DNA of 35,739 nt from contig JAGNYW010000028.1 in NCBI GenBank assembly GCA_017984755.1, positions 4,650 through 40,388 on the forward strand, given 5' to 3'. The position numbers and the translations under genes are program-made. The notes under the pieces are model-generated. The model was not told where the DNA came from. It saw only the letters and a list, made by a program, of their open reading frames with translations, and searched no databases. Below, piece by piece: positions 7,936-21,168 of this stretch (positions are counted from its first letter, which is position 1; the number at the start of each line of letters is the position of its first letter). The DNA is from Methyloversatilis sp. GTDB lineage: Bacteria; Pseudomonadota; Gammaproteobacteria; Burkholderiales; Rhodocyclaceae.

Positions 7936-8640
7936 ATGAAAGCCCCCTTCTGGCTGCTGCTCGCAGCCACGATCACAGCTGCGCACGCCCACGAACACGG
8001 CGCCATGCCGCGTACCGGCATCGTCGTGGATCTGAATGCGGAAGCGTCGCGTCTCGCACCGAACGACCTTGCCCGCGCGCAGGCCTACATTGAACTCGGT
8101 GACAGCACGCCCAGCGCGCTGGCGAAGAAGGTCAATGTGATCATGCAGTCGGCGCTCGCCACCACCCGCCCCTACACAACCGTGAAGGTGCGCAGCGGCA
8201 ACACCTCGACCTATCCGGTGTATGGCAAGAACGGTCGCACCATCGAAAGCTGGCGCATGCGTTCGGAACTGCTGCTCGAATCGAAGGATCAGGCAGCACT
8301 GTCGGAATTGCTCGGCAAGCTGCAGAACGATCTGGCGGTCGGTCAGCTCACGCTGCAGCCGAGCGAGGAAACCACCCGGCAGACCGAGAACGAGGCGATC
8401 GCCGACGGCATCGCCGCCTTCAACGCGCGCGCGAAGATCGTTGCCGATTCGCTGGGCAAGTCGTGGCGCGTGCTGCACATGAACGTGAATCACACCGGCG
8501 GCATGCCGACACCGCGACCGATGATGATGCGCAGCAAGGGCGTGATGGCCGAAGCCGTCATGGCCGACATGCCGGTCGAGGCCGGCGAGTCGCGCATCGC
8601 CGTGTCGATCAGCGGACAGATCGAGATTGATCGCCCCTGA
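7936..8640 (+). CDS. SIMPL-domain (DUF541) periplasmic protein
   Basis: 234 residues with a clear Sec signal peptide (MKAPFWLLLAATITAAHA, cut probable before HEHG). The mature part matches the SIMPL family: a repeated beta-alpha domain with VRSGNTSTYPVYGKNGRTIE, then a segment with AIADGIAAFNARAKIVADSLGK, where these proteins treat short elements as pairs. E. coli YggE is the usual relative and is linked to oxidative stress; the molecular role is not known. GGGAG sits at 7926-7930. Its last codons overlap the start of the NlpC/P60 lipoprotein gene by 14 bases, so the two are probably co-translated. Confidence 0.82.
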   Translation: MKAPFWLLLAATITAAHAHEHGAMPRTGIVVDLNAEASRLAPNDLARAQAYIELGDSTPSALAKKVNVIMQSALATTRPYTTVKVRSGNTSTYPVYGKNGRTIESWRMRSELLLESKDQAALSELLGKLQNDLAVGQLTLQPSEETTRQTENEAIADGIAAFNARAKIVADSLGKSWRVLHMNVNHTGGMPTPRPMMMRSKGVMAEAVMADMPVEAGESRIAVSISGQIEIDRP

Positions 8641-9196
8641 ACGCAGACTGACGGTCGCGCTGCTGACATTGGCACTGTCGGCCTGCAGCGCGTTGCCCGA
8701 GCGCAGCGCCCAACCTGCGCCGACTGAGCCGGCATCCCCTGCTCCCCCGGAGGCGACCCGCCCGACGACCCCGCCGCGGACGGCCGCACAGCTGCAACTC
8801 GAGGACGACACGCACGCGCTGGACGCCGTGATCTACGCGCTCGGGCTGATCGGCAACCGCTATCAGTTCGGCGGCCGCAATCCGGACAGCGGACTCGACT
8901 GCAGCGGCATGGTGAGCTGGATCTACGAACAGGTGGCCGGGCTGCGCCTGCCGCACAACGCGGCGCGCATCGCCAGCCTCAGCCGGCCGATACAACGCGA
9001 CGAACTGGCGCCGGGTGATCTGGTGTTCTTCAACACCAGCGGCAGCGCGCATTCGCACATGGGCATCTACGCCGGCGAAGGCCGCTTCATCCACGCGCCG
9101 AGCACACGCGGAAAATACGTGCGCACCGACAGGCTGGACAGCGGCTGGTTCGCCCAGCGCATCAGCGGCCTGCGGACCCTGCGCCGGGCGGTCTGA
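8627..9196 (+). CDS. NlpC/P60 family lipoprotein (cell-wall peptidase)
   Basis: 189 residues starting at a TTG codon inside the end of the SIMPL gene. No ATG or GTG in this frame lies early enough to retain the signal peptide. The N-terminus is a lipoprotein signal with lipobox LSAC (Cys20), followed by a Pro-rich linker (about 25-52). The catalytic domain has Cys92 (LDCSGMVSW), His144 (HSHMGIY) and His156 (RFIHAPS), the Cys-His-His set of NlpC/P60 enzymes that cut the D-Glu-diaminopimelate bond of peptidoglycan stems. Expected location is the inner leaflet of the outer membrane. It is convergent to ftsB with a short hairpin between them. Confidence 0.85.
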   Translation: MIAPERRLTVALLTLALSACSALPERSAQPAPTEPASPAPPEATRPTTPPRTAAQLQLEDDTHALDAVIYALGLIGNRYQFGGRNPDSGLDCSGMVSWIYEQVAGLRLPHNAARIASLSRPIQRDELAPGDLVFFNTSGSAHSHMGIYAGEGRFIHAPSTRGKYVRTDRLDSGWFAQRISGLRTLRRAV

Positions 9197-9225
9197 ACCG
9201 CGCTTTCCCTTCGATGGATGCACTG

Positions 9226-9241
9226 CGGACCGACAGGTCCG
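9226..9241. terminator. Hairpin between convergent lipoprotein gene and ftsB
   Basis: CGGACC-GACA-GGTCCG stem-loop between two convergent genes. It lacks a T run on either strand, so it is at best a weak bidirectional terminator or an RNA 3'-end stabiliser. A very similar palindrome lies before suhB (22293-22309). Confidence 0.35.
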
Positions 9242-9244
9242 GAA

Positions 9245-9529
9245 TCAAGGCCTGTCCTTCGGTATCTGCACGAACACCTCACCCGGCTTGACCAGCCCGA
9301 GTTCGGTTCGCGCACGTTCTTCGACTGCCTCGAAGCCTGTCTTGAGGTCCTTCACGTCCGCATCGAGTGCCGCATTGCGCGTCTCGAGGCGAACGTTCAG
9401 GTCGCGCTGCGCCTGCAGCGCGCGTTCTGCTTCCCAGGCCTGCAGCCAGCCGCCCTTGCCGAGCCAGAGCGGGTACTGCAGCAAAGCGATGAGCGCCACC
9501 AGCAGCAACAAGGGCCAATGGCGCGACAC
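9245..9529 (-). CDS. ftsB: Cell division protein FtsB
   Basis: 94-residue bitopic inner-membrane protein of the divisome, which joins FtsL and FtsQ. It has a short cytoplasmic start (MSRHWP), a membrane segment at about residues 6-22, then a coiled coil (AERALQAQRDLNVRLETRNA, and on to about residue 80). The family ending RTELGLVKPGEVFVQIP is clear. The start codon is GTG at 9529, five bases after the eno stop codon, so it is coupled to eno as in many beta- and gammaproteobacteria. Confidence 0.93.
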   Translation of the reverse strand: MSRHWPLLLLVALIALLQYPLWLGKGGWLQAWEAERALQAQRDLNVRLETRNAALDADVKDLKTGFEAVEERARTELGLVKPGEVFVQIPKDRP

Positions 9530-9534
9530 GATGC

Positions 9535-11714
<2,180 letters not shown>

Positions 11715-11724
11715 GCTGATCTCC

Positions 11725-13404
<1,680 letters not shown>

Positions 13405-13430
13405 TTATTGCACTGCAGCGGGAAATTGCT

Positions 13431-13459
13431 AGTTTACCGGAAAAGCGGCGGGGCTTGAA
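13431..13459 (-). promoter_or_regulatory. Predicted pyrG promoter
   Basis: On the minus strand, TTCAAG (13459-13454) and TAAACT (13436-13431) are separated by exactly 17 bases and lie 27 bases before the pyrG ATG. This is a moderate sigma-70 match. The remainder of the 192-base gap up to iscX holds only a short palindrome, TCGTTC-AG-GAACGA (13559-13572). Confidence 0.45.
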
Positions 13460-13596
13460 GAACGGGCTTCATGAATGGCATGGCAGACGACCGGCTCGCG
13501 CCCTGCGGCAGGTCGAACAACATTTTAATTTCAATGACTTGGGTTCTCAGCAGCAGCCTCGTTCAGGAACGAAATGCCTGCCCCGTGTCCGGTCGT

Positions 13597-13791
13597 TCAG
13601 TCGGCCTCGTCCATCCACGCGAGCTGTATCGCTTCGAGGATTTTCTCGCCACAGCGCTTCGGATCATCGTCGAAGCCGGGCAGATCGAGCACCCACTGCA
13701 TCAGGTCCGTGAAACGCACGGTACGCGGGTCGGTGTCGGGGTGCGTTTCGGTCAGCGCAATCGCGATATCGAGCGTGTCGGTCCATTTCAT
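13597..13791 (-). CDS. iscX: Fe-S assembly adaptor IscX (YfhJ)
   Basis: 64-residue acidic protein ([20 protein letters not shown]...), the standard last gene of proteobacterial isc operons. IscX binds iron and the desulfurase IscS and modulates cluster assembly together with frataxin. The ending [18 protein letters not shown] and the run [18 protein letters not shown] fit the family. The open frame extends further upstream, but the ATG at 13791, five bases after the fdx stop codon, gives the family length. Confidence 0.92.
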   Translation of the reverse strand: MKWTDTLDIAIALTETHPDTDPRTVRFTDLMQWVLDLPGFDDDPKRCGEKILEAIQLAWMDEAD

Positions 13792-13796
13792 CGTGC

Positions 13797-14138
13797 TCAC
13801 CTCTTCCCTTCGCCGACCATGTTGATCGTGTACCTCGGAATATCGACCACCAGCGTTTCGCCGGCGACTTCGGCCTGACAGGACAGGCGCGAATTGGGCT
13901 CGAGCCCCCACGCCTTGTCGAGCAGGTCCTCTTCCAGATCTTCCGCTGGCGCAAGGCTGCGGAAACCTTCGCGCACGATGACGTGACAGGTGGTGCATGC
14001 ACACGATTTTTCGCATGCATGCTCGATTTCGATGCCGTTGGCCAGCAGCGCATCGCAAAGGGTGGTGCCCGGCTCGGCTTCGATCACCGCGCCTTCGGGG
14101 CACAGTTCGACATGCGGCAGTACGACGATCTGGGTCAT
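13797..14138 (-). CDS. fdx: ISC-type [2Fe-2S] ferredoxin
   Basis: 113-residue adrenodoxin-like ferredoxin that supplies electrons for cluster assembly on IscU. Cluster ligands are Cys42, Cys48, Cys51 and Cys87 ([11 protein letters not shown] and LSCQA). Cys46 is the extra cysteine commonly found in ISC ferredoxins. It follows hscA by 21 bases and precedes iscX by five. Confidence 0.95.
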   Translation of the reverse strand: MTQIVVLPHVELCPEGAVIEAEPGTTLCDALLANGIEIEHACEKSCACTTCHVIVREGFRSLAPAEDLEEDLLDKAWGLEPNSRLSCQAEVAGETLVVDIPRYTINMVGEGKR

Positions 14139-14159
14139 GCTGTTAGAGGTCCGTTTTTC

Positions 14160-16022
14160 CTACAGTGATTCGACGCGTCGGCCGGCCAGCGCCTTGTGCA
14201 CGCTGCGGTTCATGCGACGCGCGGCGAAGTCGTCGGTCACCCGACCCAGCGCCTCGACGGCCTTCCGGATTTCGGCGATGTCCTTGCCGCCCGACACGCG
14301 GGCAAGCACGGCCAGCGCGTCGTCGATGACGCTGCGTTCGGCCGGATCGAGCAGATCTCCGTCCACCGCCAGCGCACTGCCGGCCGCCTCGATCAGTCGC
14401 GCTGCCTCGACCTGCTGCTCGGCCAGCGCACGCGCCGCGACGTCTGCATGGGCGTTCTCGAAACCGTCGCGCAGCATGCACGCCACTTCGTCATCACCCA
14501 GCCCGTAGCTGGGCTTGACCTCGATGTGTGCTTCGATGCCGGTGCCCATTTCGCGTGCCGACACCCCGAGCAGACCATCGGCGTCGACCTGGAAAGCCAC
14601 GCGGATGCGCGCCGCACCTGCCACCATGGGCGGAATGCCGCGCAGTTCGAAGCGGGCCAGCGAGCGGCAGTCGGACACGCGCTCGCGCTCGCCCTGCACG
14701 ACATGGATGGCCATGGCCGTCTGGCCGTCCTTGAAGGTGGTGAATTCCTGGGCGCGCGCGGAAGGGATCGTGGAATTGCGCGGAATCACCTTCTCGACCA
14801 GACCGCCCATCGTTTCCAGTCCGAGCGACAGCGGAATGACGTCGAGCAGCAGCCAGTCTTCGTCGGCCGCGCGATTGCCCGCCAGCACATTGGCCTGGAT
14901 GGCGGCGCCGATCGCCACCACCTTGTCCGGATCGAGATTGGTCAGCGGCTCCTGACCGAAAAACCGGCCCACTGCCTGCTGCACATGCGGCATGCGGGTC
15001 GCGCCGCCCACCATCACGACGCCCTTGACGTCGGACGGCTCGAGCCCGGCGTCGCGCAGCGCCTTGCGCGTGGGCACGAGTGTCTTGTCGACCAGCTTGC
15101 GGGTGATGTCGACGAAAGCGTCGCGCGTGAGGCTGACATCGATCTCGTCACCGGACGGCAGCTTGAGCCCGATGTGCACCTCGTCGGCGCTGCTCAGCGC
15201 CTCCTTGGCGCGACGCGCCTCCATGTACATGGAGCGCATGTCTTCGAGGCCGGGGGGGGCGATGCGCGATGTTTCGAGCATCCAGCAATAGACGCGATGG
15301 TCGAAGTCGTCGCCGCCGAGCACGGCGTCGCCACTGGTCGCCAGCACTTCGAACACGCCCTTCGACAGCTTCAGGATGGAAATGTCGAAGGTGCCGCCGC
15401 CGAGGTCATACACCGCGTAGATGCCTTCGGACGCGTTGTCGAGCCCGTATGCGATGGCCGCAGCGGTCGGTTCGTTGAGCAGTCGCAGCACGTCCAGTCC
15501 GGCCACCCGCGCTGCGTCCTTGGTCGCCTGGCGCTGCGCATCGTCGAAGTAGGCCGGCACGGTGATGACCGCGCCGGTCAGCGGTCCGCCCAGACTGGCT
15601 TCGGCGCGTTCGCGCAGCACGCGCAGGATGTCGGCCGACACCTCGACCGGACTTTTCACGCCCTGCGCCGTGCGCAGCCGGAGCATGCCGGGCGCGTCCT
15701 CGAAGATGTAGGGCATCGATTCGACATGCGCGACGTCGGCCAGACCGCGACCCATGAAGCGCTTGACCGAAGCGATCGTGTTGCGCGGGTCCTGTGCCTG
15801 CGCGGCCTGCGCCGCGTGCCCCACCACGGTCGTGCCGTCGGCGCGATAACGCACCACGGACGGCAGCAGTGCGCGACCGTTCTCGTCGTTGAGTACTACC
15901 GGCACGCCGTTGCGCACGGTGGCCACCAGGGAATTGGTCGTACCCAGATCGATGCCCACGGCCAGCCGGTGCTGGTGCGGGGCGGTGGATTCGCCGGGCT
16001 CGGCGATCTGCAGCAATGCCAT
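14160..16022 (-). CDS. hscA: Fe-S assembly chaperone HscA (Hsp70 family)
   Basis: 620-residue specialised Hsp70 that, with HscB, drives cluster release from IscU by binding its LPPVK motif. The ATPase domain begins [15 protein letters not shown] near residue 22, and the second phosphate loop is [16 protein letters not shown] substrate-binding domain and helical lid follow. It lacks the long acidic tail of DnaK, as expected. Its ATG overlaps the hscB stop codon (ATGA), so the two are coupled. Confidence 0.97.
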   Translation of the reverse strand: MALLQIAEPGESTAPHQHRLAVGIDLGTTNSLVATVRNGVPVVLNDENGRALLPSVVRYRADGTTVVGHAAQAAQAQDPRNTIASVKRFMGRGLADVAHVESMPYIFEDAPGMLRLRTAQGVKSPVEVSADILRVLRERAEASLGGPLTGAVITVPAYFDDAQRQATKDAARVAGLDVLRLLNEPTAAAIAYGLDNASEGIYAVYDLGGGTFDISILKLSKGVFEVLATSGDAVLGGDDFDHRVYCWMLETSRIAPPGLEDMRSMYMEARRAKEALSSADEVHIGLKLPSGDEIDVSLTRDAFVDITRKLVDKTLVPTRKALRDAGLEPSDVKGVVMVGGATRMPHVQQAVGRFFGQEPLTNLDPDKVVAIGAAIQANVLAGNRAADEDWLLLDVIPLSLGLETMGGLVEKVIPRNSTIPSARAQEFTTFKDGQTAMAIHVVQGERERVSDCRSLARFELRGIPPMVAGAARIRVAFQVDADGLLGVSAREMGTGIEAHIEVKPSYGLGDDEVACMLRDGFENAHADVAARALAEQQVEAARLIEAAGSALAVDGDLLDPAERSVIDDALAVLARVSGGKDIAEIRKAVEALGRVTDDFAARRMNRSVHKALAGRRVESL

Positions 16023-16588
16023 CAGTTTTCCAGTGTTTCGTGCGCCTCGGCAATGTCTTCGCCGAGACGGGCGATGAACATCATGCGGCGCACCGTTGCG
16101 GCAGCGCCGACAGTGTCGTGTTCGGTATCCAGTTGCCGGGCAACCAGATTTTCGGCGTCGCGCCGTGCCTGACGCAGCATGCGTGCCAGTGCATCCAGCG
16201 CATCGGCATCACGCGCGTCGCGTGCCTCGTCCAGTGCCTCGCGCCACTCCATCTGCTGCATCAGGAAATCCGCCGGCATGGCCGTGTTGTTCTCGGCGCC
16301 GACGTCGATGCCTTCCAGTTCGAGCAGGTAGCGCGCACGCGTGAGCGGTGTGCGCAGCAGCCGGTAGGCCTCGTTGATTCGCGTCGACCACTGCATCGAC
16401 AGGCGGCGCTCGTGCTCCGGGCGGCTGGCGTAGCGGTCCGGATGGGCCGACGACTGCAGTTCGTGGTAGCGCGATTCCAGTGATCGTTCGTCCATCCCGA
16501 ACAGTCGCGGCAGACCGAACAACTCGAAATGATCGCGACTGAACAGCTCCGCGTCGGGCAGATCGGTGGTGTTCGGGCCGGATGTCAT
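16022..16588 (-). CDS. hscB: Fe-S assembly co-chaperone HscB (J-domain)
   Basis: J-type co-chaperone that brings IscU to HscA and stimulates its ATPase. The ATG at 16588 gives 188 residues. A GTG at 16612, eight bases after iscA, would add eight and cannot be excluded, as neither has a strong ribosome site. The J-domain has [20 protein letters not shown] and the HPD motif in [10 protein letters not shown]. The C-terminal helical part that binds IscU has [18 protein letters not shown]. Confidence 0.93.
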   Translation of the reverse strand: MTSGPNTTDLPDAELFSRDHFELFGLPRLFGMDERSLESRYHELQSSAHPDRYASRPEHERRLSMQWSTRINEAYRLLRTPLTRARYLLELEGIDVGAENNTAMPADFLMQQMEWREALDEARDARDADALDALARMLRQARRDAENLVARQLDTEHDTVGAAATVRRMMFIARLGEDIAEAHETLEN

Positions 16589-16619
16589 CGTGTCGTGGTC
16601 GCGGAGGCGCACATGGCGC

Positions 16620-16943
16620 TCAGACGTTGAAGCTTTCGCCGCAACCGCATTCGTCCTTCACGTTCGGATTGTTGAACTTGAAGCCTTCATTCAGTCCCTC
16701 TCGAACGAAATCGAGCTCGGTGCCTTCGAGGTAGGCCAGGCTCCTGGGGTCGATCAGCACCTTTACACCGTGGCTCTCGAAGATCAGGTCCTCGGGCGTG
16801 ATGTCGTCCGCGAACTCGAGCTTGTAGGCCATGCCGGAACAACCGCTCGTGCGCACGCCGAGCCGCAGGCCGACGCCGCGGCCCCGCTTGGCGATGTAGT
16901 TCGACACGTGGGTGGCTGCCTTTTCGGAAAGTGTCACGCCCAT
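16620..16943 (-). CDS. iscA: Fe-S assembly protein IscA (A-type carrier)
   Basis: 107-residue A-type carrier that delivers clusters, especially [4Fe-4S], to targets. The three conserved cysteines are Cys35 (TSGCSGMAY), Cys99 and Cys101 (DECGCGESF). The frame is open further upstream, but the ATG at 16943 has GAGGAG in front of it and gives family length. It begins ten bases after iscU. Confidence 0.96.
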   Translation of the reverse strand: MGVTLSEKAATHVSNYIAKRGRGVGLRLGVRTSGCSGMAYKLEFADDITPEDLIFESHGVKVLIDPRSLAYLEGTELDFVREGLNEGFKFNNPNVKDECGCGESFNV

Positions 16944-16953
16944 GATCCGCTCC

Positions 16954-17358
16954 TCAGACCGCGTCGGCCGACGTCGTCGTGCCGTGCTTCTTGCGATAGT
17001 CCTCGACCGCTGCCTTGATGGCATCTTCGGCCAGGATCGAACAGTGAATCTTCACTGGCGGCAGCGCCAGCTCCTCCGCGATGGCGGTGTTGCGTATCTC
17101 CATCGCCTGATCGAGCGTCTTGCCCTTGACCCATTCGGTGACGAGCGAGCTCGACGCGATGGCAGAGCCGCAGCCGTAGGTCTTGAACCTGGCATCTTCG
17201 ATGACGCCGTCCGCGCCCACCTTGATCTGCAGCTTCATCACGTCGCCACAGGCCGGTGCGCCGACCATGCCGGTACCGACGTCGTCGTCTTCCTTGCCGA
17301 AGGCGCCGACGTTGCGCGGGTTTTCGTAGTGATCAAGCAGTTTGTCGCTATAGGCCAT
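16954..17358 (-). CDS. iscU: Fe-S cluster scaffold IscU
   Basis: 134-residue scaffold on which sulfur from IscS and iron form new clusters. Conserved Cys37 ([11 protein letters not shown]), Cys63 ([12 protein letters not shown]) and Cys106 are present, as is the HscA recognition motif LPPVKIHCS (99-107). It lies directly between iscS and iscA, with an AAGGAGAA ribosome site before its ATG. Confidence 0.97.
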   Translation of the reverse strand: MAYSDKLLDHYENPRNVGAFGKEDDDVGTGMVGAPACGDVMKLQIKVGADGVIEDARFKTYGCGSAIASSSLVTEWVKGKTLDQAMEIRNTAIAEELALPPVKIHCSILAEDAIKAAVEDYRKKHGTTTSADAV

Positions 17359-17391
17359 TTCAATTCTCCTTCAGTCGCGCGGTACGCGAAA

Positions 17392-18603
17392 TCAGTGGTG
17401 AGCCCACTGGACGCTGTTCAGATCGACACCTTCCTGCACCATTTCCCAGAGCGGCGACAATTCGCGCAGCTTGTCTATTTTGCGGTGCAACAGATCGATC
17501 GTGAAATCGATTTCTTCTTCCGTCGTGAAGCGGCCGATCGAGAAGCGGATGGAACTGTGCGCGAGTTCGTCCTCGCGACCCAGCGCGCGCAGGACGTACG
17601 ACGGTTCCAGGCTGGCCGACGTACAGGCCGAACCCGACGATACGGCCACTTCCTTGATCGCCATGATCAGCGATTCACCCTCGACATAGGCGAAGCTGAT
17701 GTTGAGGTTGTGCGGCACGCGCGCTTCCAGGTCGCCATTGACGAAGGTTGCCTCGATGTCCGACAGCCCCTTCAGCAGACGGTCGCGCAGCATGCGGATG
17801 CGCTCGTTCTCGGCGCCCATCTCTTCGCGGGCGAGGCGGAAGGCTTCGCCCATGCCCACGATCTGGTGCGTCGCCAGCGTGCCCGAACGCATGCCGCGCT
17901 CGTGACCGCCGCCATGCATCTGCGCTTCCAGCCGGATGCGCGGCTTGCGCCTCACGTACAGCGCACCGATGCCCTTCGGGCCGTAGGTCTTGTGTGCACA
18001 GAACGACATCAGGTCGACCTTCAGCCTTTCCAGATCGATGACCACCTTGCCGGTCGCCTGCGCGGCATCGACATGGAAGATGATGCCCTTCTCGCGGCAG
18101 ATTTCGCCCAGTTCGGCGATCGGCTGGATGACGCCGATCTCGTTGTTCACGAACATGATGGACACCAGCACGGTGTCCGGACGCAGCGCCGCCCTGAACG
18201 CATCCAGGTCGATCAGGCCGTTCGGCAGCGGATCGAGGTAGGTCGCCTCGAAGCCTTCGCGCTCGAGTTCGCGGAAGGTGTCGAGCACCGCCTTGTGTTC
18301 GGTGCGCAGCGTGATGATGTGCTTGCCCTTGCCCGAGTAGAAGTGGGCCGCGCCCTTGATGGCGAGGTTGTTGGATTCGGTCGCGCCGGACGTCCAGACA
18401 ATTTCCTTGGGGTCGGCATTGACCAGCTTCGCCACCTGTTCGCGCGCTTCCTCGACCGCCGCTTCGGTTTCCCAGCCATACGCATGGCTGCGCGAGGCCG
18501 GATTGCCGAAATGCTCGGTGAGGTAGGGAATCATCTTGGCCGCGACACGCGGGTCCACCGGCGTGGTGGCCGAGTAGTCGAGATAGATCGGAAATTTCAG
18601 CAT
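17392..18603 (-). CDS. iscS: Cysteine desulfurase IscS
   Basis: PLP enzyme that releases sulfur from cysteine as a persulfide for IscU and for thionucleosides. 403 residues, near E. coli IscS (404). PLP lysine is Lys205 ([10 protein letters not shown]), and the mobile-loop cysteine is Cys327 ([14 protein letters not shown]). The C-terminal tail ending [10 protein letters not shown] is the IscU-binding end typical of group I desulfurases. It follows the second desulfurase gene by 25 bases. Confidence 0.97.
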   Translation of the reverse strand: MLKFPIYLDYSATTPVDPRVAAKMIPYLTEHFGNPASRSHAYGWETEAAVEEAREQVAKLVNADPKEIVWTSGATESNNLAIKGAAHFYSGKGKHIITLRTEHKAVLDTFRELEREGFEATYLDPLPNGLIDLDAFRAALRPDTVLVSIMFVNNEIGVIQPIAELGEICREKGIIFHVDAAQATGKVVIDLERLKVDLMSFCAHKTYGPKGIGALYVRRKPRIRLEAQMHGGGHERGMRSGTLATHQIVGMGEAFRLAREEMGAENERIRMLRDRLLKGLSDIEATFVNGDLEARVPHNLNISFAYVEGESLIMAIKEVAVSSGSACTSASLEPSYVLRALGREDELAHSSIRFSIGRFTTEEEIDFTIDLLHRKIDKLRELSPLWEMVQEGVDLNSVQWAHH

Positions 18604-18628
18604 GGGGTCAGCTCCGTCGGAATCATCG

Positions 18629-19768
18629 TTACGCAGACGCCATGGCCGTGAGGTTGCGGAGCTGGTCCGTCACCTGGGCAAGCGCACTGCAAAAATCGTC
18701 AACCTGCTGCATGGTCGTGCCGGCACCGCTGCTCACCCGCACGGCGCCACGCGCCAGGCCGGGTTTCACTCCCATCGCAATCAGCGTGCGCGACGGCTCC
18801 GGCGAGGTGCTCGAACAGGCCGCGCCGCTCGCCACCGCAAAACCGGCGCGGTCCAGCTTTGCCACCAGCGTTTCACCATCGATGTGATCGAGCGCGAAGT
18901 AGCAGGTGTTGGGGAGCCGGTCCGCACGATCACCGAAGACGGTGCCGCCCAGTGCCGCCACGCAGCGCGCGATGCGCTCGCGCTGCACTTCCATCTCGCC
19001 GCGGCGGCTGCGACCGGCCGCCGTTGCCAGCTCGCACGCACGCCCGAAACCCACGATCGCGGCCACGTTTTCCGTACCGGAGCGCAAGCCGTGTTCGTGT
19101 CCGCCACCGGCGATCAGCGGCTCGATGTCGACGCGCTTGTCGAGAATCAGCGCACCCGCACCCTGCGGTCCGCCGATCTTGTGGGCCGACAGCGTCATCG
19201 CCGCCACGCCGAGTGCGCGGAAATCGACATCGATCTTGCCCAGCGCCTGCACCGCATCGGTATGCATCCAGCCGCCGGAACGACGCACCTGCACCGCCAG
19301 CCCTGCCACGTCCTGCAGCACGCCGGTTTCATTGTTGGCCAGCATCACCGACACCAGCGAAGCCTGACCGTCGAACGCATCGACCCGCACCCTGCCCTGC
19401 GCGTCCACCGGCAGTTCGCTCAGCGCCCAGCCGGCACGCGCAAGTTGCCGCGCCGGTTCGCGCACGCAGGGGTGCTCGATCGCCGAAATCGCGATGACAC
19501 CGGGTTGGAGTCGCGCTGCCGCGCCCTTCACGAACAGGTTGTTCGCTTCCGAGCCGCCGCTGGTGAACACCACTTCGGTGTAGTTCGCATTGACCGCTGC
19601 CGCCACCTGCGCCCGTGCCTCGTCGATCGCACGACGCGCGGCACGACCGTACTCGTGCCTGCTCGACGCGTTGCCGAAGCGCGGGCCGAACCAAGGCAGC
19701 ATCGCTTCGCGAACCCCGTCCACGAGGGGCGCGCTGGCGTTGTGATCGAGATAGACCGGGGCGAACAT
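18629..19768 (-). CDS. Second cysteine desulfurase (NifS/IscS-like) inside the isc operon
   Basis: 379-residue class V PLP enzyme. PLP lysine is Lys197 ([13 protein letters not shown]), and the persulfide cysteine is Cys318 ([13 protein letters not shown]). Other family motifs are [16 protein letters not shown] and HTDAVQ. It is clearly paralogous to IscS but divergent in sequence, and its C-terminus ([10 protein letters not shown]) lacks the IscS IscU-binding tail. The ATG at 19768 begins two bases after the iscR stop codon, so it is tightly coupled. The open frame runs upstream into iscR, but the start at [11 protein letters not shown] is the family one. It may be a NifS-like desulfurase with its own sulfur acceptor; acceptor and role are unknown. 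Confidence 0.88.
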   Translation of the reverse strand: MFAPVYLDHNASAPLVDGVREAMLPWFGPRFGNASSRHEYGRAARRAIDEARAQVAAAVNANYTEVVFTSGGSEANNLFVKGAAARLQPGVIAISAIEHPCVREPARQLARAGWALSELPVDAQGRVRVDAFDGQASLVSVMLANNETGVLQDVAGLAVQVRRSGGWMHTDAVQALGKIDVDFRALGVAAMTLSAHKIGGPQGAGALILDKRVDIEPLIAGGGHEHGLRSGTENVAAIVGFGRACELATAAGRSRRGEMEVQRERIARCVAALGGTVFGDRADRLPNTCYFALDHIDGETLVAKLDRAGFAVASGAACSSTSPEPSRTLIAMGVKPGLARGAVRVSSGAGTTMQQVDDFCSALAQVTDQLRNLTAMASA

Positions 19769-19770
19769 GA

Positions 19771-20253
19771 TCAGATCTGTACCTGCACCAGGTCGGAGCC
19801 ACCCGTGCGGGCCTTGTGGTCGTGCATCACCACGCGATGACTCGCCTTGTCGCGCTGCTGCACCATCAGGTCGTGCAGATTCACCGAATCGAGATAATCG
19901 AACATGCGCTGACTGAGGTTCGACCACAGGTCGTGCGTCATGCAGCGCTGCTCGTCGAGGCAGTTCTCCTTGCCGCCGCACTGCGTCGCATCGAGCGGCT
20001 CGTCGACTGCGATGATGATCTGGGCAACCGAAATGCTGCGCGCGTCGCGGGCAAGGCAGTAACCGCCACCCGGGCCCCGCACGCTGGCCACGAGTTCCTG
20101 GCGGCGCAGCTTGCCGAACAGCTGTTCGAGGTAGGACAGGCTGATGCGCTGCCGCTCGGCCACACCCGAAAGTGTCACCGGACCATTTTCCTGGCGCAGC
20201 GCGAGGTCAAGCATCGCGGTGACGGCGAAGCGACCCTTGGTTGTCAGTCTCAT
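19771..20253 (-). CDS. iscR: Rrf2-family Fe-S regulator IscR
   Basis: 160-residue transcription factor that carries a [2Fe-2S] cluster and represses the isc operon when clusters are plentiful. The winged-helix N-terminus is MRLTTKGRFAVTAMLDLALR, with recognition helix near residues 38-53 (SLSYLEQLFGKLRRQE). The cluster ligands are Cys92, Cys98, Cys104 and probably His107 (CGGKENCLDEQRCMTH). Two IscR-type boxes lie just upstream, which supports autoregulation. It is the first gene of the nine-gene isc operon. Confidence 0.97.
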   Translation of the reverse strand: MRLTTKGRFAVTAMLDLALRQENGPVTLSGVAERQRISLSYLEQLFGKLRRQELVASVRGPGGGYCLARDARSISVAQIIIAVDEPLDATQCGGKENCLDEQRCMTHDLWSNLSQRMFDYLDSVNLHDLMVQQRDKASHRVVMHDHKARTGGSDLVQVQI

Positions 20254-20296
20254 TAAGCAGGCTCCTCGATGAAGCGGCTCGGGCAGCGCGTGATTG

Positions 20297-20346
20297 AATT
20301 CCCGATCAATTCAGTCGACTTTATAATTCCCGACAAGTTCAGTCAA
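20297..20346 (-). promoter_or_regulatory. Two tandem IscR type-1-like boxes and iscR promoter
   Basis: On the minus strand, two related 22-base sites lie 28 bases apart. The upstream one (20346-20325) begins TTGACTGAACTTGTCGGG, and the downstream one (20318-20297) begins TCGACTGAATTGATCGGG. Both fit the YYGACTRWWWYAGTCGGG-type IscR consensus. The -10 is probably TATAAA (20325-20320). The -35 is either TTGACT (20346-20341, 15-base spacer) or TTGTTG (20349-20344, 18-base spacer). Boxes therefore cover the promoter, as expected for repression. The upstream box contains the stop codon of cysE. Confidence 0.8.
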
Positions 20347-21116
20347 CAATCAGGTCTGAGCTTGTCCAGATCGACCCGGGAGTGGTCGGCCATTTCCTCG
20401 CGTGCCTCGTCGTCGAGCGGAATGCCCGCCCGCTCCAGCTTCTTCAGCAGACATTCGATGCGACGATCGCTTTCCAGCGCGTGATCGACCAGTGCGGTCA
20501 GCGCCTTGGCCATCGGATCTTCCATGTCCCGCGTCAGGCCATACGCCGTGAAGCCGGCCTGTTCGGCACGTCGCGCCTGCTCTTCTTCGGCGCCGGGCGC
20601 CCTGGCTTCGATCACGCGCGCCGGGTTGCCGACCGCCGTCGCACCGGCGGGCACCGGCTTGACCACCACGGCGCAGGAACCGATCTTGGCCCCATCACCG
20701 ACCTCGAAACCGCCCAGCACCTGCGCACCGGCGCCGATCACCACGCCACGACCCAGCGTCGGATGCCGCTTGGCGCCGCGGTAAAGCGACGTGCCGCCCA
20801 GCGTCACGCCCTGATAGATCGTGCAGTCATCGCCGATCACCGCCGTTTCGCCGATCACCACGCCCATGCCGTGATCGATGAACACGCGCCGCCCCATCGT
20901 GGCGCCGGGGTGGATTTCGATGCCGGTGAGTACCCGCCCGATGTGCGAAATGAAGCGTCCGAGCCACGTGAAACCGCGGCGCCAGCAGAAATTCGCCGCG
21001 CGATGCAGCATCAGCGCATGGATGCCCGGATAGCAGGTGAGCACTTCGAACGACGAGCGTGCGGCAGGATCGCGTGCAAGCACGCTGGCGATATCTTCGC
21101 GCAGGTGTCGAAACAT
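20343..21116 (-). CDS. cysE: Serine O-acetyltransferase
   Basis: Acetylates serine with acetyl-CoA, the first step of cysteine synthesis. 257 residues with a helical N-terminus ([20 protein letters not shown]) and a left-handed beta-helix carrying [20 protein letters not shown] and [20 protein letters not shown]. The C-terminal extension of about 70 residues is longer than in some relatives. AGGAAG precedes the ATG. It lies between trmJ and iscR, as in other isc loci that include a cysE copy, and supplies substrate for the desulfurases. Its stop codon lies inside the upstream iscR box. A further IscR-like box sits before it. Confidence 0.95.
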   Translation of the reverse strand: MFRHLREDIASVLARDPAARSSFEVLTCYPGIHALMLHRAANFCWRRGFTWLGRFISHIGRVLTGIEIHPGATMGRRVFIDHGMGVVIGETAVIGDDCTIYQGVTLGGTSLYRGAKRHPTLGRGVVIGAGAQVLGGFEVGDGAKIGSCAVVVKPVPAGATAVGNPARVIEARAPGAEEEQARRAEQAGFTAYGLTRDMEDPMAKALTALVDHALESDRRIECLLKKLERAGIPLDDEAREEMADHSRVDLDKLRPDC

Positions 21117-21168
21117 CTTTCTTCCTATCTTCTTGCTGAGGAAACGCCGACGGCGTTGCCGGACGCCT

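Noticed and set aside
13559-13572. TCGTTC-AG-GAACGA palindrome after iscX as the isc operon terminator
   Set aside because: The two-base loop is too tight for the full stem and no T run follows on the minus strand.
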